Assembly: GCA_911728455.2 (NCBI GenBank)
Contig: OU452228.1
Span: forward strand, 14,212,104 to 14,276,103
DNA length: 64,000 nucleotides
Direction: 5' to 3'
Origin: Marthasterias glacialis
Lineage: Eukaryota; Echinodermata; Asteroidea; Forcipulatida; Asteriidae
Position numbers and translations under genes: made by a program. Under the pieces are notes generated by a model that saw nothing but the letters and a program-made list of their open reading frames with translations, was not told where the DNA came from and ran no database searches. Of the stretch, positions 23,395 to 35,337 are shown piece after piece (position 1 is the stretch's first letter; every line of letters begins with the position of its first letter).

Positions 23395-24170
23395 CAGGGG
23401 GCGTGTTCTGGCGCCCCTGACCAGTTACAAGTTTCTGTCGTATAACTTAAGCGACCGTAGCAATATCTGAGAGCTATACGCGAAAACGGTCGGTAAACCG
23501 GAAACGGTTTGGCCTACTTGAAAGTTACTGTTCTCAAAATATCCGGCCTATATTTCAATGGCATTTGGTTTTTCTAATAGGGTTGTATTAACAATGCGTT
23601 TCTATAGTACATTCATTAGACACTTTTTGTTACTTTGTAAAAAATCCTCCATCTTGAAACCAGCGCCGTAACTGGGGTAAAATCTCAGGGGGGGGGGGGG
23701 GGGCACAAGGGGGTGCACCATTTTTCCTAGGGGGGCACTTTGGCCAATTAAAACTCTAGTTCCCATTTGTATTTTTCCTAAAGCCCCTTTTAAGTGTTTT
23801 CTGAGGTGTTGACGTAAAACAAAATACATAAGTGTGTAAATAATTCAAAATAGTTCTAAAAACATTGAAATTACTACGTAAATGCTTATAAAATGTAACA
23901 TTGTATTCTGGTAATTTTTAATCTCAAAAGTCCAGATTTCAAATAGGGGGAGGGCACCGGGGGGGGGGCACGTGCCCCCCGTGGCCCCCCCTCTTAGTTA
24001 CGACACTTCTTGAAACCAAGCCTGGCCGATCCAACAACGCTATACGGTTTGTTGTAACATTAACCGTACGTCACCGCAGCACAACCTAACTTGCGAAAAT
24101 GCTTAACCAATGACTGGAGCTCAAACGAATTTCTGGTCGGGGTCGCCAAAACGCTCCCAGCGATGGCCGA
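23395..24170 (+). repeat. Dispersed repeat split by a hAT-like insertion
   Basis: The left part (GGGCGTGTT, ACAAGTTTCTG, GAGAGC, GAAAACG) and the right part (AACCAATGACTGGAGCTC, GGTCGGGGT) align in order with 44880-45200, which is continuous. The 348-bp element at 23661-24008 accounts for most of the interruption. Confidence 0.7.
23661..24008 (+). mobile_element. hAT-like non-autonomous element with 8-bp TSD
   Basis: The ends are CAGCGCCGTAACTGGGG and TTAGTTACGACACTT, inverse forms of a CAGTGGCGTAACTA terminus. A perfect 8-bp duplication, CTTGAAAC, flanks it (23653-23660 and 24009-24016). Eight-base duplications are characteristic of hAT transposons. The right part holds an 18-nt palindrome centred on CACGTG. 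There is no transposase. Confidence 0.85.
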
Positions 24171-24709
24171 GTTCACACAAGAACTATCGTTAACCATAGT
24201 TCGACTATGTTAGCCCGAACTCTGGCAAGTCAACCACGGTTGGACTACGCTAGTCGACTATTCGGAACCATCCTATACTGGGCCTGGTCGCATCGCTGGT
24301 TACCAATAACCGTTTCAATAGCACGGTGCAAAGGGGACCAGTTATCGTACAAATCATAAAGTTGATTTTGCCATTTTCTCGTGGTCTCTTTGACATAACA
24401 TGACCTGAGTCGTTCGCACTTCAACTTCAGTGCGCATGTGCTACATACGTCACTAACCAACCACTAAGTTTACCATTCGGGTCCTTGATGGAACTTGCTA
24501 TGTATAGCTGCGAAAACATTGAGGCAGGCCTCTTCAGCAATCTGTGTCCATGTCACTGCTGATAATATAGCCGTCTATTCTGACACTTCCCCCACCGTGA
24601 ACAGGTAGGCCTACAGGAGCAATGGCTAATGTATTTCGAATCCCCGATTAGGTCAGTTTACATCTTTGAGAGTTCCCGGTCGGTGTACCTTTATTTTGTT
24701 TCGACTCTT
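24171..24709. other. Non-coding DNA, no gene seen
   Basis: Short inverted words (ACCATAGTTCGACTATG, GGTTGGACTACGCTAGTCG) occur at 24185-24265. Nothing else is recognised. Confidence 0.5.
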
Positions 24710-24714
24710 TCCGG

Positions 24715-25125
24715 GATACTTCAGTCCCCGTATCCGGCTGCCACTTTATCTCCCTTAATTTAGGTCAAATTATATCCTTACCTGTCCAGAAAGGTTGACA
24801 GAATATATACAGAGAGGAACAGGCACTCTAAATGATTACAAAGTGTCGAAACCATGAAAAATAAGCCATTTTCACGTCTACGTTGGGTTTGGCAATGCTA
24901 CTCGCTGAACGCCATTTTACTTCCTTTGGGCATGAATGTGCGAAAGTTCCAGCCGCGCGATGAAATGTCCACTTGAAATTTCTCTTTTAGAGGTCAATAA
25001 TTAGTGTTTTAGCTACCAAATCCTCGAGAGGAATATTAAAAAGGGGGAAATAAAGCCCAACATCCATTAAAAAATCAAAAAAATCCCATAGAAAGTGGCA
25101 GCCGGATATGGAAACTTTTCCGTTT
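24715..25125. mobile_element. TIR element with TATCCGGCTGCCACTTT ends
   Basis: TATCCGGCTGCCACTTT at 24731-24747 is perfectly inverted at 25092-25108, with weaker pairing outside. The 340-bp interior is non-coding. This fits a non-autonomous DNA transposon of unknown superfamily. Only one copy is present. Confidence 0.55.
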
Positions 25126-25369
25126 TTAGTCTTGACATTGTTTCGTTAAAATGAGAACACGACTCGAAGAAACAAAATATCAAGGAGAAACCAACTTTAC
25201 ATTAAAGGAACTATCTCGTTCTGCACGGTTCCTTGAAAAACACCTGAATTCTTGTCATTCCGGAACTATCAGTCTGCATCCTTTTAAGTCTCTTCAAACG
25301 ATACCTGCGCGAGACCAAGTCTCATGCTCTCTCAGCCAGCAATGGTTTTAGAATTTGTAAACCGCATGC

Positions 25370-25793
25370 ATTCAGATTGGCTCAGTGGTTTCTTTCCCTA
25401 TCTTTCAATTCGGTGGACCCCGGTTCGAATCCTCGAATCCCGGACGGGAGCTTTGCATGTGGATTGGGTTTTCAGTCCCCAAACCTGGTTTACGCGGGTC
25501 TTTCCCATATGGGGTTTTCCTCTCAAAACTAAAACTGACATTTAATTAATTAGTGAGGCAGACGGGGGGAAGATTTGGGGGAATTGTGTCGTTGACGATT
25601 CAAGCATGGAATTTGGGACATATTCAGAGTAGTATATTTGACTATTGTATTGTATTATCGAAGGCACAATCTCATCACCTATACCTGCCGTGTCGTCTTC
25701 TCTACACAGGTATCTTCAGACCTTTGGGTAAATTGTATTAAAGTCACTTTTGAAGGTTCCTTGGTTCCTTTACCAGAAAGATAGATTTGAAAA
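25370..25793 (+). mobile_element. tRNA-derived SINE (family S2), copy 1
   Basis: An A-box TGGCTCAGTGGT at 25378-25389 and a perfect B-box GGTTCGAATCC at 25422-25432 define a tRNA-like head. The body has GGGTTTTCAGTCCCC, and the end has CTTGGTTCCTTTACCAGAAAG (25760-25780). The same body and end occur at 51668-52065. About 130 bp in the middle (25560-25690) do not match that copy. Confidence 0.75.
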
Positions 25794-26765
25794 CAAGAAT
25801 GACAAAAAAGTGAGATTTCTTTTTGAAAAGATATGCGGCAGCATGCATTACATCATCACATATTACGTAATTTTAGACGTGCGCACGTTTTCAAGACCAA
25901 TGAGTTTTTTCCTGTAAAGCCTGCTGCCACCTAGCGTTTCAAAAAGTCTCCAACATTGCTCAGCAGTAATATTCGCCGAGATGGCCCCTTTAAGTTACAG
26001 AGTCCGGATACTCTTATTTTGGGATGATCTTGCGGTTAGGTTTTTGTTACCGATGATATACATGCTATTTAATTTCATGAGAAGTGGATCACCGATAGCA
26101 TTGGAACAGGAAATAACCAGCGGTCCTTCAACCCTTCAAAACTCATCACATTAATGTACCATTCATCAATAGATTGGAAATTTAGTGTCTCAAATGCAAA
26201 ATTTATGACCATTTCCGGCCGTAATGAATTTGCGTAAATCAGTGAGTTGTAACATTATCCCACAAAATAAGGAGAGACGGGCGGGGCTTGATTGGAATTT
26301 CCCAAAGGATGTTGTTTTGCCGTTGGTATATCCAAGTCAATAAATCTACGTAAAAGTTACTTTATTATTGTAAATCGGGTGGATGTTGTTGGGCACGAGG
26401 TTCAGGGCGTGGATTGGTACTCCCTTCTCTTTGGAATTGACAAAGCGTATCGACGTGTGAGAATATGTTTGGATGAAGGATCTCCGCCTTACATTTTGTT
26501 TGTCATTTTCCCGAAGGTTTTATATATCTATTGGCATAACGGTCAATCATTAATGTATCACAGTCCTCAGTGTGAGGTAATTTCGCGCACTTGACCGCCA
26601 CGGTGTCTCCAAACACGTTGTGCTCAGCTGTGGGTAATGTCCGTAATTGGTCTGTTAATATTTATGGTAATCGCTTTCACATTTGGCATGCTACACTTTT
26701 TGAAAATTGCCCGTATGGGACAGCCCTTATTTTTACCACACAGTCGTGAACCGCACTCATCCCAT
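25794..26765. other. Non-coding DNA with a CTCF-like motif
   Basis: CTGCCACCTAGCG at 25924-25936 is a CTCF-like core on the minus strand. The 100-codon frame at 26292-26594 has no recognisable domain. Confidence 0.45.
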
Positions 26766-27187
26766 TTAAAGCGTGTGTACAACAAAAAGATTAAAAACAT
26801 AAACGCTCACAGATTTGCACATAACTTACATGTTATAAAGATGGTCATGGTGGAAAACCTCCCTGAAAATATAGTTGCTTTAAATGCTATAGCTTATGAG
26901 AAACGAGTGAAACAATGAGTTTTTATCTCGACTGTCCAAAACCCAATGTTTGAAAACAATGTTTGTAGTCCCAACCCTGCACTAGCTAATTAAAGCCCGC
27001 ACCTAAATGAAGCCCAAACCCTGTATGTAGCTACATGTGGCCCGCACCTAAATGTAGCCCCATTTTCTTGTGACTGTAATTACTGATTGAGCTAAACTTT
27101 CACAGGTTTGTTATTTCATGTATTTATTGGGTTACACAAAGTGCAGATACTTGTCTTTGACGATTACTAATTCCGTGCGCGTGCTTA
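26766..27187 (+). mobile_element. TTAA-bounded piggyBac-like MITE, copy D
   Basis: It starts TTAAAGCGTGTGTACAACAA and ends near CGTGCGCGTGCTTA. It shares ATAAAGATGGTCATGG, TTTCACAGGTTTGTTA and CACAAAGTGCAGATACTTG with copy C. About 80 bp of TGTAGCCC-word repeat (26985-27065) interrupts it. Confidence 0.6.
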
Positions 27188-27469
27188 TCAATATTTTATG
27201 TACACTCAAGGAAACAAATTGCGCTTGTATTCGCGTCAAATTTTCGAGCTTCTACTATGGACAAATGTACAACTTTCTGCCTTGCAAAGGTTGAGCTGTG
27301 TGTGATCTTTTTTATATCAATGTCACCACATTTTTTGTTCAGGTAAATCAGCATATTGGCACGTTTTGTATTCCTACAATTTTTCAGGCATGGAACCTAG
27401 ATTCAAATAGGCCTTATTATAGTGACGGTGATGCGGCACCTGAAATTTACCCCGAGAACTAAATTGAAG
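27188..27469. other. Non-coding DNA, no gene seen
   Basis: Nothing is recognised here. Confidence 0.5.
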
Positions 27470-27830
27470 TCTGGGACCTAAATGTAGCCCCAAATCCATA
27501 TGTAGCTAAACGTGATCCGAATCTAAATGTGGTCCCAACCATGTAGTAGCTAATTATAGCCCGCACCTAAAATGTAGTCCCAACCCTGTATGTAGCTTAA
27601 TGTAACCCAAAGCTAAATGTAGCCCCCAACCATGTATGCAGCGAAATTTTGCCCGAACCTAAATGTAACCCGAACTCTTTATGTAGCTAAATGTGGCCAG
27701 AACCTATTTAGTCCAACCCTGTTTAATGTGGTCCGAACCTAAATGTAGTCCTAAATGTAGCCCCAACCGTGTAGCTACATGTAGCTCAAACCTAAATGTA
27801 GTCCAAATGCTGTACCTAAATGTTAAATAA
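27470..27830 (+). repeat. Degenerate CCTAAATGTAGCCC tandem array
   Basis: Blocks of CCTAAATGTAGCCC, AACCCTGTATGTAGCTAAATG and TGGCCCGAACC recur at roughly 45-bp intervals with many substitutions. The array is old and has no intact unit. Confidence 0.75.
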
Positions 27831-28215
27831 TAATAACAATCGCAACTATTTAGCGCTAAATATTGGCGTTTCTAAGCACTGAAACCCAAATAGATGAGTC
27901 TTTAAGAAAGATTTGAATAAGTCAGTAGAGGTAGGTTAACGGATCTTTTGAAGGAAATTGTACCATAGTGATAGTGCGGATACAGCGAAGGTATGTTGGC
28001 CAGCAAGTGTATAGTACGTGGACCATTAGTAGGTTGAAATTGGGAATTGTATGACGACCGTAAACTGAAAGAAGACGTTTTCACTTTGGAAGAATTTAGA
28101 CTCTGAAGGAAACATGTACGTGCGTGGCCATTAGCTGTTATAGTAAGCAAGATGAAGAACCTTGCATTTAATGTGTTTGAGTAACCGGGAGCCAGTGAAG
28201 TGAAGCCAGGGACTC
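27831..28215 (-). repeat. Retroposon 3'-region repeat
   Basis: The left edge AATAATAATAACAATCGC plus TTTAGCGC is an inverted 3' tail. The rest (for example GTTGAAATTGGGAATTGTATG, GGAGCCAGTGAAGTG) resembles 3' regions of LINE/SINE families that I know from fish and invertebrates. Similar sequence occurs at 63640-64000. The 82-codon minus-strand frame here is incidental. Confidence 0.45.
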
Positions 28216-28437
28216 AATGAAACTCAACCCTCTACCTAAATGTATCCAGGGTTGCATTTAGGAAGAGGGTCGTGGTTAATTTTAGACCAGGGCTACAGCT
28301 AGGTTTCGCACAATGCCTGTTCCAAACATAGGCCCCTACTGAGGCACTTTCCTGTGTAAAGATAATCAGTCTTTTCGGACACAAGGGGAAATTTCAATCG
28401 ATGTGAAAATTGCATCGGGGGTAAAGACAGCGGCGAA
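28216..28437. other. Non-coding DNA with a few TGTAGCC-type words
   Basis: Words like those of the preceding array fade out by about 28310. No gene is present. Confidence 0.45.
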
Positions 28438-28749
28438 ACTAGGGTTAAGTTTTAGTGGGGCACAAGGGGGTGCACCACTTTTCTCCTATGGGTCACTCCT
28501 GGCCAATTAAAAATATTCACTTTTCCTAAACGAGCCCTTTTCCAGCGGTCTTGTTATAACTTTTACTATTTTTTTATAATATAATCTGACATGGAGGCAA
28601 AAACAAATTCACTGTCTCATGTCTGCGTGAAAATAGACAAATAGTTATACCCAAAAACATTGAAATTACTACATAAAAGCTCACAAAATGTAACAAAAAG
28701 TCCAGGTTTCAAATGGGTGGGGGAGGGGGGCACCCGGGGGTACGGACAT
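28438..28749 (+). mobile_element. hAT-like element, 3'-truncated
   Basis: It starts CAGCGGCGAAACTAGGG and shares GGGGCACAAGGGGGTGCACC, TGGCCAATTAAAA and AAACATTGAAATTACTAC in order with 23661-24008. It stops near ACCCGGGGGTACGGACAT, before the right terminus. Confidence 0.75.
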
Positions 28750-28811
28750 TCAAATAGTTTTGTGATAAGAACTGTAGACTTGGTGCTTTTCTGATGGAAA
28801 AAAATCCACAT

Positions 28812-28918
28812 GCTACTTGGGTGCGATTCAAACCCAGGACCTCCGTATTATATAGCACATGTTCTGGAACGTTCCACTTAGAATACAGGGGTCGTGGATT
28901 CGAATCCCACCGAATAGC
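28812..28918. mobile_element. Fold-back tRNA-like element
   Basis: GCTACTTGGGTGCGATTCAA at the left is matched by the inverse GATTCGAATCCCACCGAATAGC at the right. Each arm of about 53 nt holds a B-box-like word (GATTCAAACCC inverted, GGATTCGAATCCC direct). The centre, GTTCTGGAACGTTCCA, is itself self-complementary. This looks like two tRNA-like 3' halves in opposite orientation. Confidence 0.65.
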
Positions 28919-31319
28919 TTTTGATTTTTGTTTCTACCTCAGCACTCTAAAAGCAGTGAGTTTATACAGTATACGTATCACACAGCAGCTGAGGGAGAGT
29001 ACACATCAAAACAATACATGAGACATTACTAGGTGTGCCTTACCCGTTTAAGACGGACCTTTTCGGCCATTTTATGACTGCACTAGAGGACAGTCCCCTC
29101 TCGTAGAGAAATGCTAATAATACGTCGCCACCCACGAAGCCCTCATCTGGTCGTGGAATTTTATTCCGCGGGAGATGAACAATTTATTCTGCCAAAGTGT
29201 TATTACGTCCCAGTAAAGTGAAACGATGACAAAAAAATGTTTGAATTTGTTTAGTTTAGACCCAAATGAAGAATAATCATGATAAATAAACATAAACTTA
29301 CCGGAGTTTTTTTCATGTGATATTGAAACATCAATGTCAAATATCGGTTTATGTTTCCTTGATTGGAAGTCACAAATATATATTCATATCTGGGAATAAA
29401 CGACGAACAAGGGAACCATAAGAGTTTATGAACTGATTATTGGGGTTTAAATGAGAATTAATTTAATTTCAATAGCAATGAAATAGACGAATTCGAAAAC
29501 ATCATTAGTTTGTTTTGTTTTGTTTGTTTGTTTGTTTGTGGGTTTTTTGACAATGAAATCTACTTCCAAATTATTGTAATATTTGTTCTATTACTTTGAA
29601 AATGTTGAAATACATACCAGGTTTACCTAAATCGTAGTTAATGATAGTCAGTAGTCACTTTTGACATTTTTTACCATATGACGAAATGTCTTAATGAAGC
29701 TAAACATTGCATAAAATTGTTAATAATATAGCCTTATGTTTACGTTTCGACTCTAGCAGAGTTTTTCTCAAAGGCTAAAAAAGCTAAACAATATATGTGT
29801 CTAGCTTAAATGTACAAAACAAAATACATATATTACATAGATTGTCATTGAAATAAGTGCGCATGCAAAAAAGTTTGTATTTGATGTGCTTTTAAGCATG
29901 TTTTTATCTACTGGTACTTCGTGCTCTGGGGAGCAACAATACATTTATAATAAACAAGTGCCCGGTTTGAATGTCATCCCTTGGTACCAATTTGATACCA
30001 CTTCCCTAAGGTAAAATTCGGATAAAAGTTCACTTTAACTCCCCCGCCCCCACCCCTGATAATCAGCGATAACGAAACTTGTTGTATTCTGTGATTGGTC
30101 GCTTCGGAGAATAAACGTTGCTGACCGGAAAGGTTCAATGAACTAGAATTGATTAAACGGCTGAGACACGCGACATTGAAACCCCACCCCACTGCTCTCC
30201 ATCAGTTATTGACCTTATCTTGACGGGCCTCGACGTGATCTCTAATTAGTTTTTTTCCCCCCATGTTTTTAAAGGTGGTTTCCCCATGTTGGTTATTCAG
30301 TAGCTTGTAAAGCTAAAGTTGTTATGAAGCTGATGTCGGTATCAATTTCTCTACTGAAAAATCATAATGCCCGGGTTCTTATTCATCTGGAAAAACATTT
30401 GGTTCATAATTTTAAGATTGAATTTCCTGCACGGAGAATGCTTAAAACAAATTGTTTCCTTCTTCTTCTTTTTTTTTCATAGTAGGAGTAAACATTTCTT
30501 GCTTGTTGGGGCTTAATGTACGTATGCCCAGATTGATACAGTTCAAATCGGGACACAATATGTAGACCCGTACGACTTTAAAAATTTTTGGGTTTTTTCT
30601 TTCGACATCTGAAAAATCAAGACGCTAACTTTACCACAAATCAACAAAAATATCTCCAAAATAGATGAATATAATAGAATACAACCCTATGTCATAAACA
30701 ATTCTGACCCGAAAACAATCATGGATTTTCCCCCGGGAACACTTGATAAGGCGCACGTTTTTCTCTCAATGAGTTAGTGTGAAACCAAGAACTTCTTGTC
30801 TTTCTACTAACGATTTGGACTTTCAAAAGAAGATGGTATCAAATGACGACAGAAAACTCGGGGGGAGGCGTAGTCCAGCGCCAATTCCACGCCATTATTG
30901 CTATTTAACAATCTGCCCTTTCTTGCATCACACCCTCTGCCTCCTGTGTAATCGTATTATTTACAGTTTAAACAATGACTGAAGTCATATTATAATTGAC
31001 ACAACACATGAACCGTCTTACGTGATTGATGGGTATTTCTTATGACGTCACTATTGAGGAAATCGTATTTATATTTAAGGACATAGAGTTTAAGAATTAT
31101 ACGGTTTGTTGTGTGATCTCAAAGACTCTGCAGAAAACCATTTAATTGGAAAACACATTTGTAAAACAAAACCAAAAGCGCCTTAAATAAAAACCCAGTC
31201 CGATCTGTTTATTTTCGAATTAGGGAATATGATTTTTATGAAGCTTTCATAATGCAAGGAATACAAAGACATCAACTAGTACGGAAGTCATTTTGCAAAA
31301 TACATCAGAAGAACACAGT
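28919..31319. other. Unique non-coding DNA
   Basis: A (TTTG)n run lies at about 29509-29540. A short repeat, CGACTCTAGCAGAGTTTTTC plus TCAAAGGCTAAA, at 29746-29780 recurs at 38208-38242. The 72-codon minus-strand frame at 29974-30192 is unsupported. Confidence 0.5.
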
Positions 31320-31684
31320 TTAAAGCTCCAGCTCAACATTGCGTAAGAAAGAAAAACATAAATGTTTACAGATTTACATATACCTTTCATGGTATAAAGA
31401 TAACGATGGTAGAAAACTTTCCTTGAAATGTTTCTGCCTGAAGTGCTATCGTTTTTAAATAATAAATGAAATCAGATCAAAACTAGTTTTCGTCTCAGTG
31501 AAACGAAAACTCTGCCTACAGGAATGCGTACACAAATGCTGAATGCATTTTTACCGTTTTCTGGCAAAGGAAATAACGAAATGAGCTGACATTTTCACGG
31601 GTTGGTTTTAGTACAAATATCTTGATTTGTGCAAAGAATAGAAGAATTTACAGTCAGTTTACCAATGTTGAGCTGGGGCTTTAA
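31320..31684 (-). mobile_element. TTAA-bounded piggyBac-like MITE, copy B
   Basis: The ends are nearly perfect: TTAAAGCTCCAGCTCAACAT and its inverse ATGTTGAGCTGGGGCTTTAA, so TTAA is on both sides. At 365 bp it is the best-preserved copy and is in opposite orientation to 1998-2353. Non-coding. Confidence 0.85.
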
Positions 31685-31954
31685 GCCAGGCGGTAGTAAG
31701 TGTACATCATGCGTACTCTGCACTCGCCTCCGTTTAATATATTTTATGCACGAATCTACAGTTGCTCGTCAATTCGCCTTAAAGTAGGGTCGCATTTTAG
31801 TAATGACCCCGAAAAGAAATTGTGTCATTTTTATCCGGAAGCCCATTTGCTATATAGAAACCCTAACCTTCGGAATTCCTTAAGATCATTCGAAGGATGT
31901 GGATAATTTTGAATGTTTTTAATGCACATTTGACATCCATTTAAAAGGAGAAGT
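31685..31954. other. Non-coding DNA, no gene seen
   Basis: Nothing is recognised here. Confidence 0.5.
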
Positions 31955-32875
31955 GGGGATCCAACTGAACTCACTTCATTTGATTCTGAAGGAAAAAGGC
32001 AGTTGGGATCTTACATAACTCGAATATCAGTTGGTTTTGGAGGAATGAGGCAGTAGCCATCGTACACAACTCATTTTGGTTGATTTCTGAGGATTGATAC
32101 AGCAAGCACACAGCACAGATCGGCTGATTTTGGAGGAGTAGGCATCCTTCACAACTTATATTGGTTGATTTTGGAGGATTGAGGCAGTAGGGATCCTACA
32201 TAACTCATATTGGTTGATTTTGGAGGATTGAGGCAGTAGGGATCCTACATAACTCATATTGGTTGATTTTGGAGGATTGAGGCAGTAGGGATCCTACATA
32301 ACTCATATTGGTTGATTTTGGAGGATTGAGGCAGTAGGGATCCTACATAACTCATATTGGTTGATTTTGGAGGATTGAGGCAGTAGGGATCCTACATAAC
32401 TCATATTGGTTGATTTTGGAGGATTGGGGCAGTAGGGATCCTACATAACTCATATTGGTTGATTTTGGAGGATTGAGGCAGTAGTGATCCTTCACAACTC
32501 ATATTAGTTGATTCGGGAGGATTAGGCCTAAGGCAGTAAGGACCCTACGTAAACTCATATTGGTTGTTTTGGAGGATTGAGGCAGTAGGCATCCTACACA
32601 AACTCATATCAATTAATTGTGGAGGATTGAGAAATTATGATCCTATATGAACTCATATCAGTTGAATTTGAAGGATTGATTCAGACTCACCAATACTTGA
32701 CCTCGCATCAATTGATTTGGCAGGAATGAGGCAATAGGGTTCCTTCATGTTAACTCATGCCAGTTGATTTTGGACTACTTGAGACAGTAAGGATTCTAAT
32801 TTAACTCATATTGGATAATTTGGGAGGGCTAAGGCAGTCGGGATCCTACATAAACTCCCCTTGGTTGATTTATGG
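31955..32875 (+). repeat. 49-bp tandem array with homogenised core
   Basis: Units start TTGGTTGATTTTGGAGGATT at 32161, 32210, 32259, 32308, 32357, 32406 and 32455, exactly 49 bp apart and nearly identical. Each carries GGATCC. To both sides (31955-32160 and 32500-32875) units become more divergent and vary in length. Confidence 0.95.
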
Positions 32876-35137
32876 ACATTCATAACATCAAGGGGGGTTT
32901 GGGTATACTAACAGTTCTCATTGCATACGCAAAAGTTCCCAACAACACACAAAGCGATTTAAGTATATCATACAGCAAGAATGTATAGCTATACACAGTC
33001 AACTTCAGTGACAGTATAATATCACATAGTCACATCACAATCATCCCAAAGTACAACTGTCACCTGTGTCATCTACACACGTAATATAACTCGGCACGGG
33101 GCTGTTCTCCCCACACCTGCGCGTCCTCCGAGATTTATTGACTGCCTTGCATTAAATTGGTCTTAGATTTATTCCATAAAGATTGCATTCAATCAAGTAC
33201 AGCGCCAAATTGGGTGTGTACCATTTGGGAGGAGAAAAAAAAGACATTATGACTGCGCCTTGGAGAAACCAATCAATATGAATCAAGATGCCCTATGCCG
33301 GGGTTTTCCCCTGTGGTTTCTCTGAAATGACGTGTAGTCTTTTACTTCCAGCTGTATAATTCCTGAAATCACATAAATTACTGTTGATATTGAAAAGATG
33401 AGAGCCTCTCAGACTGCCTTTTGAGGATTCTCCCTCGTATTTCATAATTTGATTTACAATAGTACACAAAAAATTGATAAAAGTTCAGCCGTTTCTGTTA
33501 TGCCAGATTGTGTTGCTGCCTACGTACTACACCAAAGTATAGCAATCGCGGTCACAGTTTGGGTATAACTACTGACAATCCAAAAATACTCCTGGTGACG
33601 AAACTGGTCCTTCTGACTATTTTGACAGGAATAAATAATGACATTTTCGAGTTTCAAAAACTGAACAATCGTAGCTTTGGGTCCACCCCCGTACTTGTTT
33701 GATCAAAAAACAGAAATCAGCCTCTCTATCGCAACAAGAAAACCGGACGGTGAGCAATAATAAATAAATGGAATTGCAAGGCGGACTGTAACATTTCGTA
33801 AAATCACTTCATTGTGTATAGAGTGGCTTTGAGTTTAAAACGAAAAAAAAAAACACACAAACACACACACAAAAAACAAAAACAAAAACCACCCAGACTC
33901 AAGAAAGAAGAATTTACGTAAATTTGTTTTAGGTACAAATATGCACTCGCATCCACAACTCGAAAATAAATATGTGCGCAGCCAGTCCTGTGTACATAGT
34001 CTGCCCAGTCGACTTGATGTTATAAACAGTCATATTTCCGTCCGAGGTAGATCGCACGTGATAAATGCCTGGAAACTATATTGACTCGTTTTTGGTTGGG
34101 TGTATGGGAAATTAATTGCGGGTTCTATTACTTGTAGCATTATACAATCCATTTAATACAAAACTATAAAAAAAAAAAATAAAAAAAAAAATCCCCGTTA
34201 TCAACCTAAAGTTAAATGATATTAAATATGTGACTCTCTTTATGCCTGGAGGGATACGCGATTAGCTATGAATACAAAAAATAAATTCTCACGCAACATG
34301 TGGATTGGATATTATTGATGCATTCTTTAATCAAAATAAAGTATCGCTCTGAATGGCCTATAATGAACTACTCTCCAGTCACTTTAGCTTTAATGGAATT
34401 TGTCAAAGGTGTGCCAGCCAAAGGATGCGATCCAATACGCCTTGAGTGGAGTCTAATCATCACATATCAACCCTCTTCTGTCGCCGTGGGGGCTGTTCCA
34501 TTCTAACCATCACGCGGGGGAAACTTGGGTAATTATTTCATTTTGTCATTACACTTTGATGTCACCTTAAGCAACAGGCCATCTGACCTGCCTTCGATCT
34601 ATCCCATGAGATCTGATATGCAAAATGTTCTTGGCGTTTGAAACATCGCAGCGATTTATTATTATTGAAAACCTCGGGCGAGTTGTCTAAGAATCTATAT
34701 ATTGCTCTCTATCATTTTTTTCCTTCTTCTTTTTCTTTTATTAGTACTCGAAATTCCGCCAAAGTACATTAGCGTTTGATATCCATCAAGCTTTCTTTAC
34801 CTGCGGGACATTGATCATTGAAGAAGAGAGAGATAAAAAAATGAAATAAAAATAAAATAAAATAAAAAACGTGCGCAAGTCATAAAATGAACGCCAATTT
34901 CTGTATCTTATGTGAGGTATTAAATAATAAAAAACACAAAGAAATGATTCTTTTTAATAATACAATTCATGCTGTTAATCTCCCCCATTGTTTAAATACC
35001 CATAAAGAGGCTCAATGATGGTGCTTTGTGTATGTTAACAAAGCTACACAAAAATTATTTGGTCATTGTAAGATTTCCTTTTAAAATGTTTAAAATTTCC
35101 CTTTAATTTTGTATACTGTGTTTCTGTCTGAAGACCT
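32876..35137. other. Unique AT-rich DNA
   Basis: No gene is recognised. Poly-A-like stretches lie at about 33840-33885 and 34168-34192. Confidence 0.55.
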
Positions 35138-35337
35138 GTGCCCAATTTCAAAGAGCTTCTTAATTACAAAAAGTAGCTAAGCAAAACAAAAAATATGCTT
35201 ACCAGATTAAGGTTACCATCCAAACTACCATGTCACATGTACCTTTTGTGACTGGTACCTTGCTCATTTTTTTTTTGCTCAGCAGGAAATGGTTAAGCAA
35301 TATTTTCTGCTTCAGCAGCTCTACGAAATTGGGCCCA
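35138..35337. mobile_element. GGGCCCAATTTC TIR element (family 3), copy 1
   Basis: It starts GTGCCCAATTTCAAAGAGC and ends CAGCTCTACGAAATTGGGCCC, an inverse. The interior is rich in TGCTTA/TAAGCA words, which allow extended pairing. Partners are at 58250-58442, with fragments at 12816, 43430, 48190, 51378 and 54628. The 98-codon frame at 35230-35526 runs across it and is not a gene. Confidence 0.8.

Noticed and set aside
26292-26594. 100-codon plus-strand frame
   Set aside because: It has no domain similarity that I can recognise and lies in ordinary AT-rich DNA.
31955-32875. Regular 49-bp repeats considered as a CRISPR array
   Set aside because: Units abut with no unique spacers, and the setting is a eukaryotic genome.
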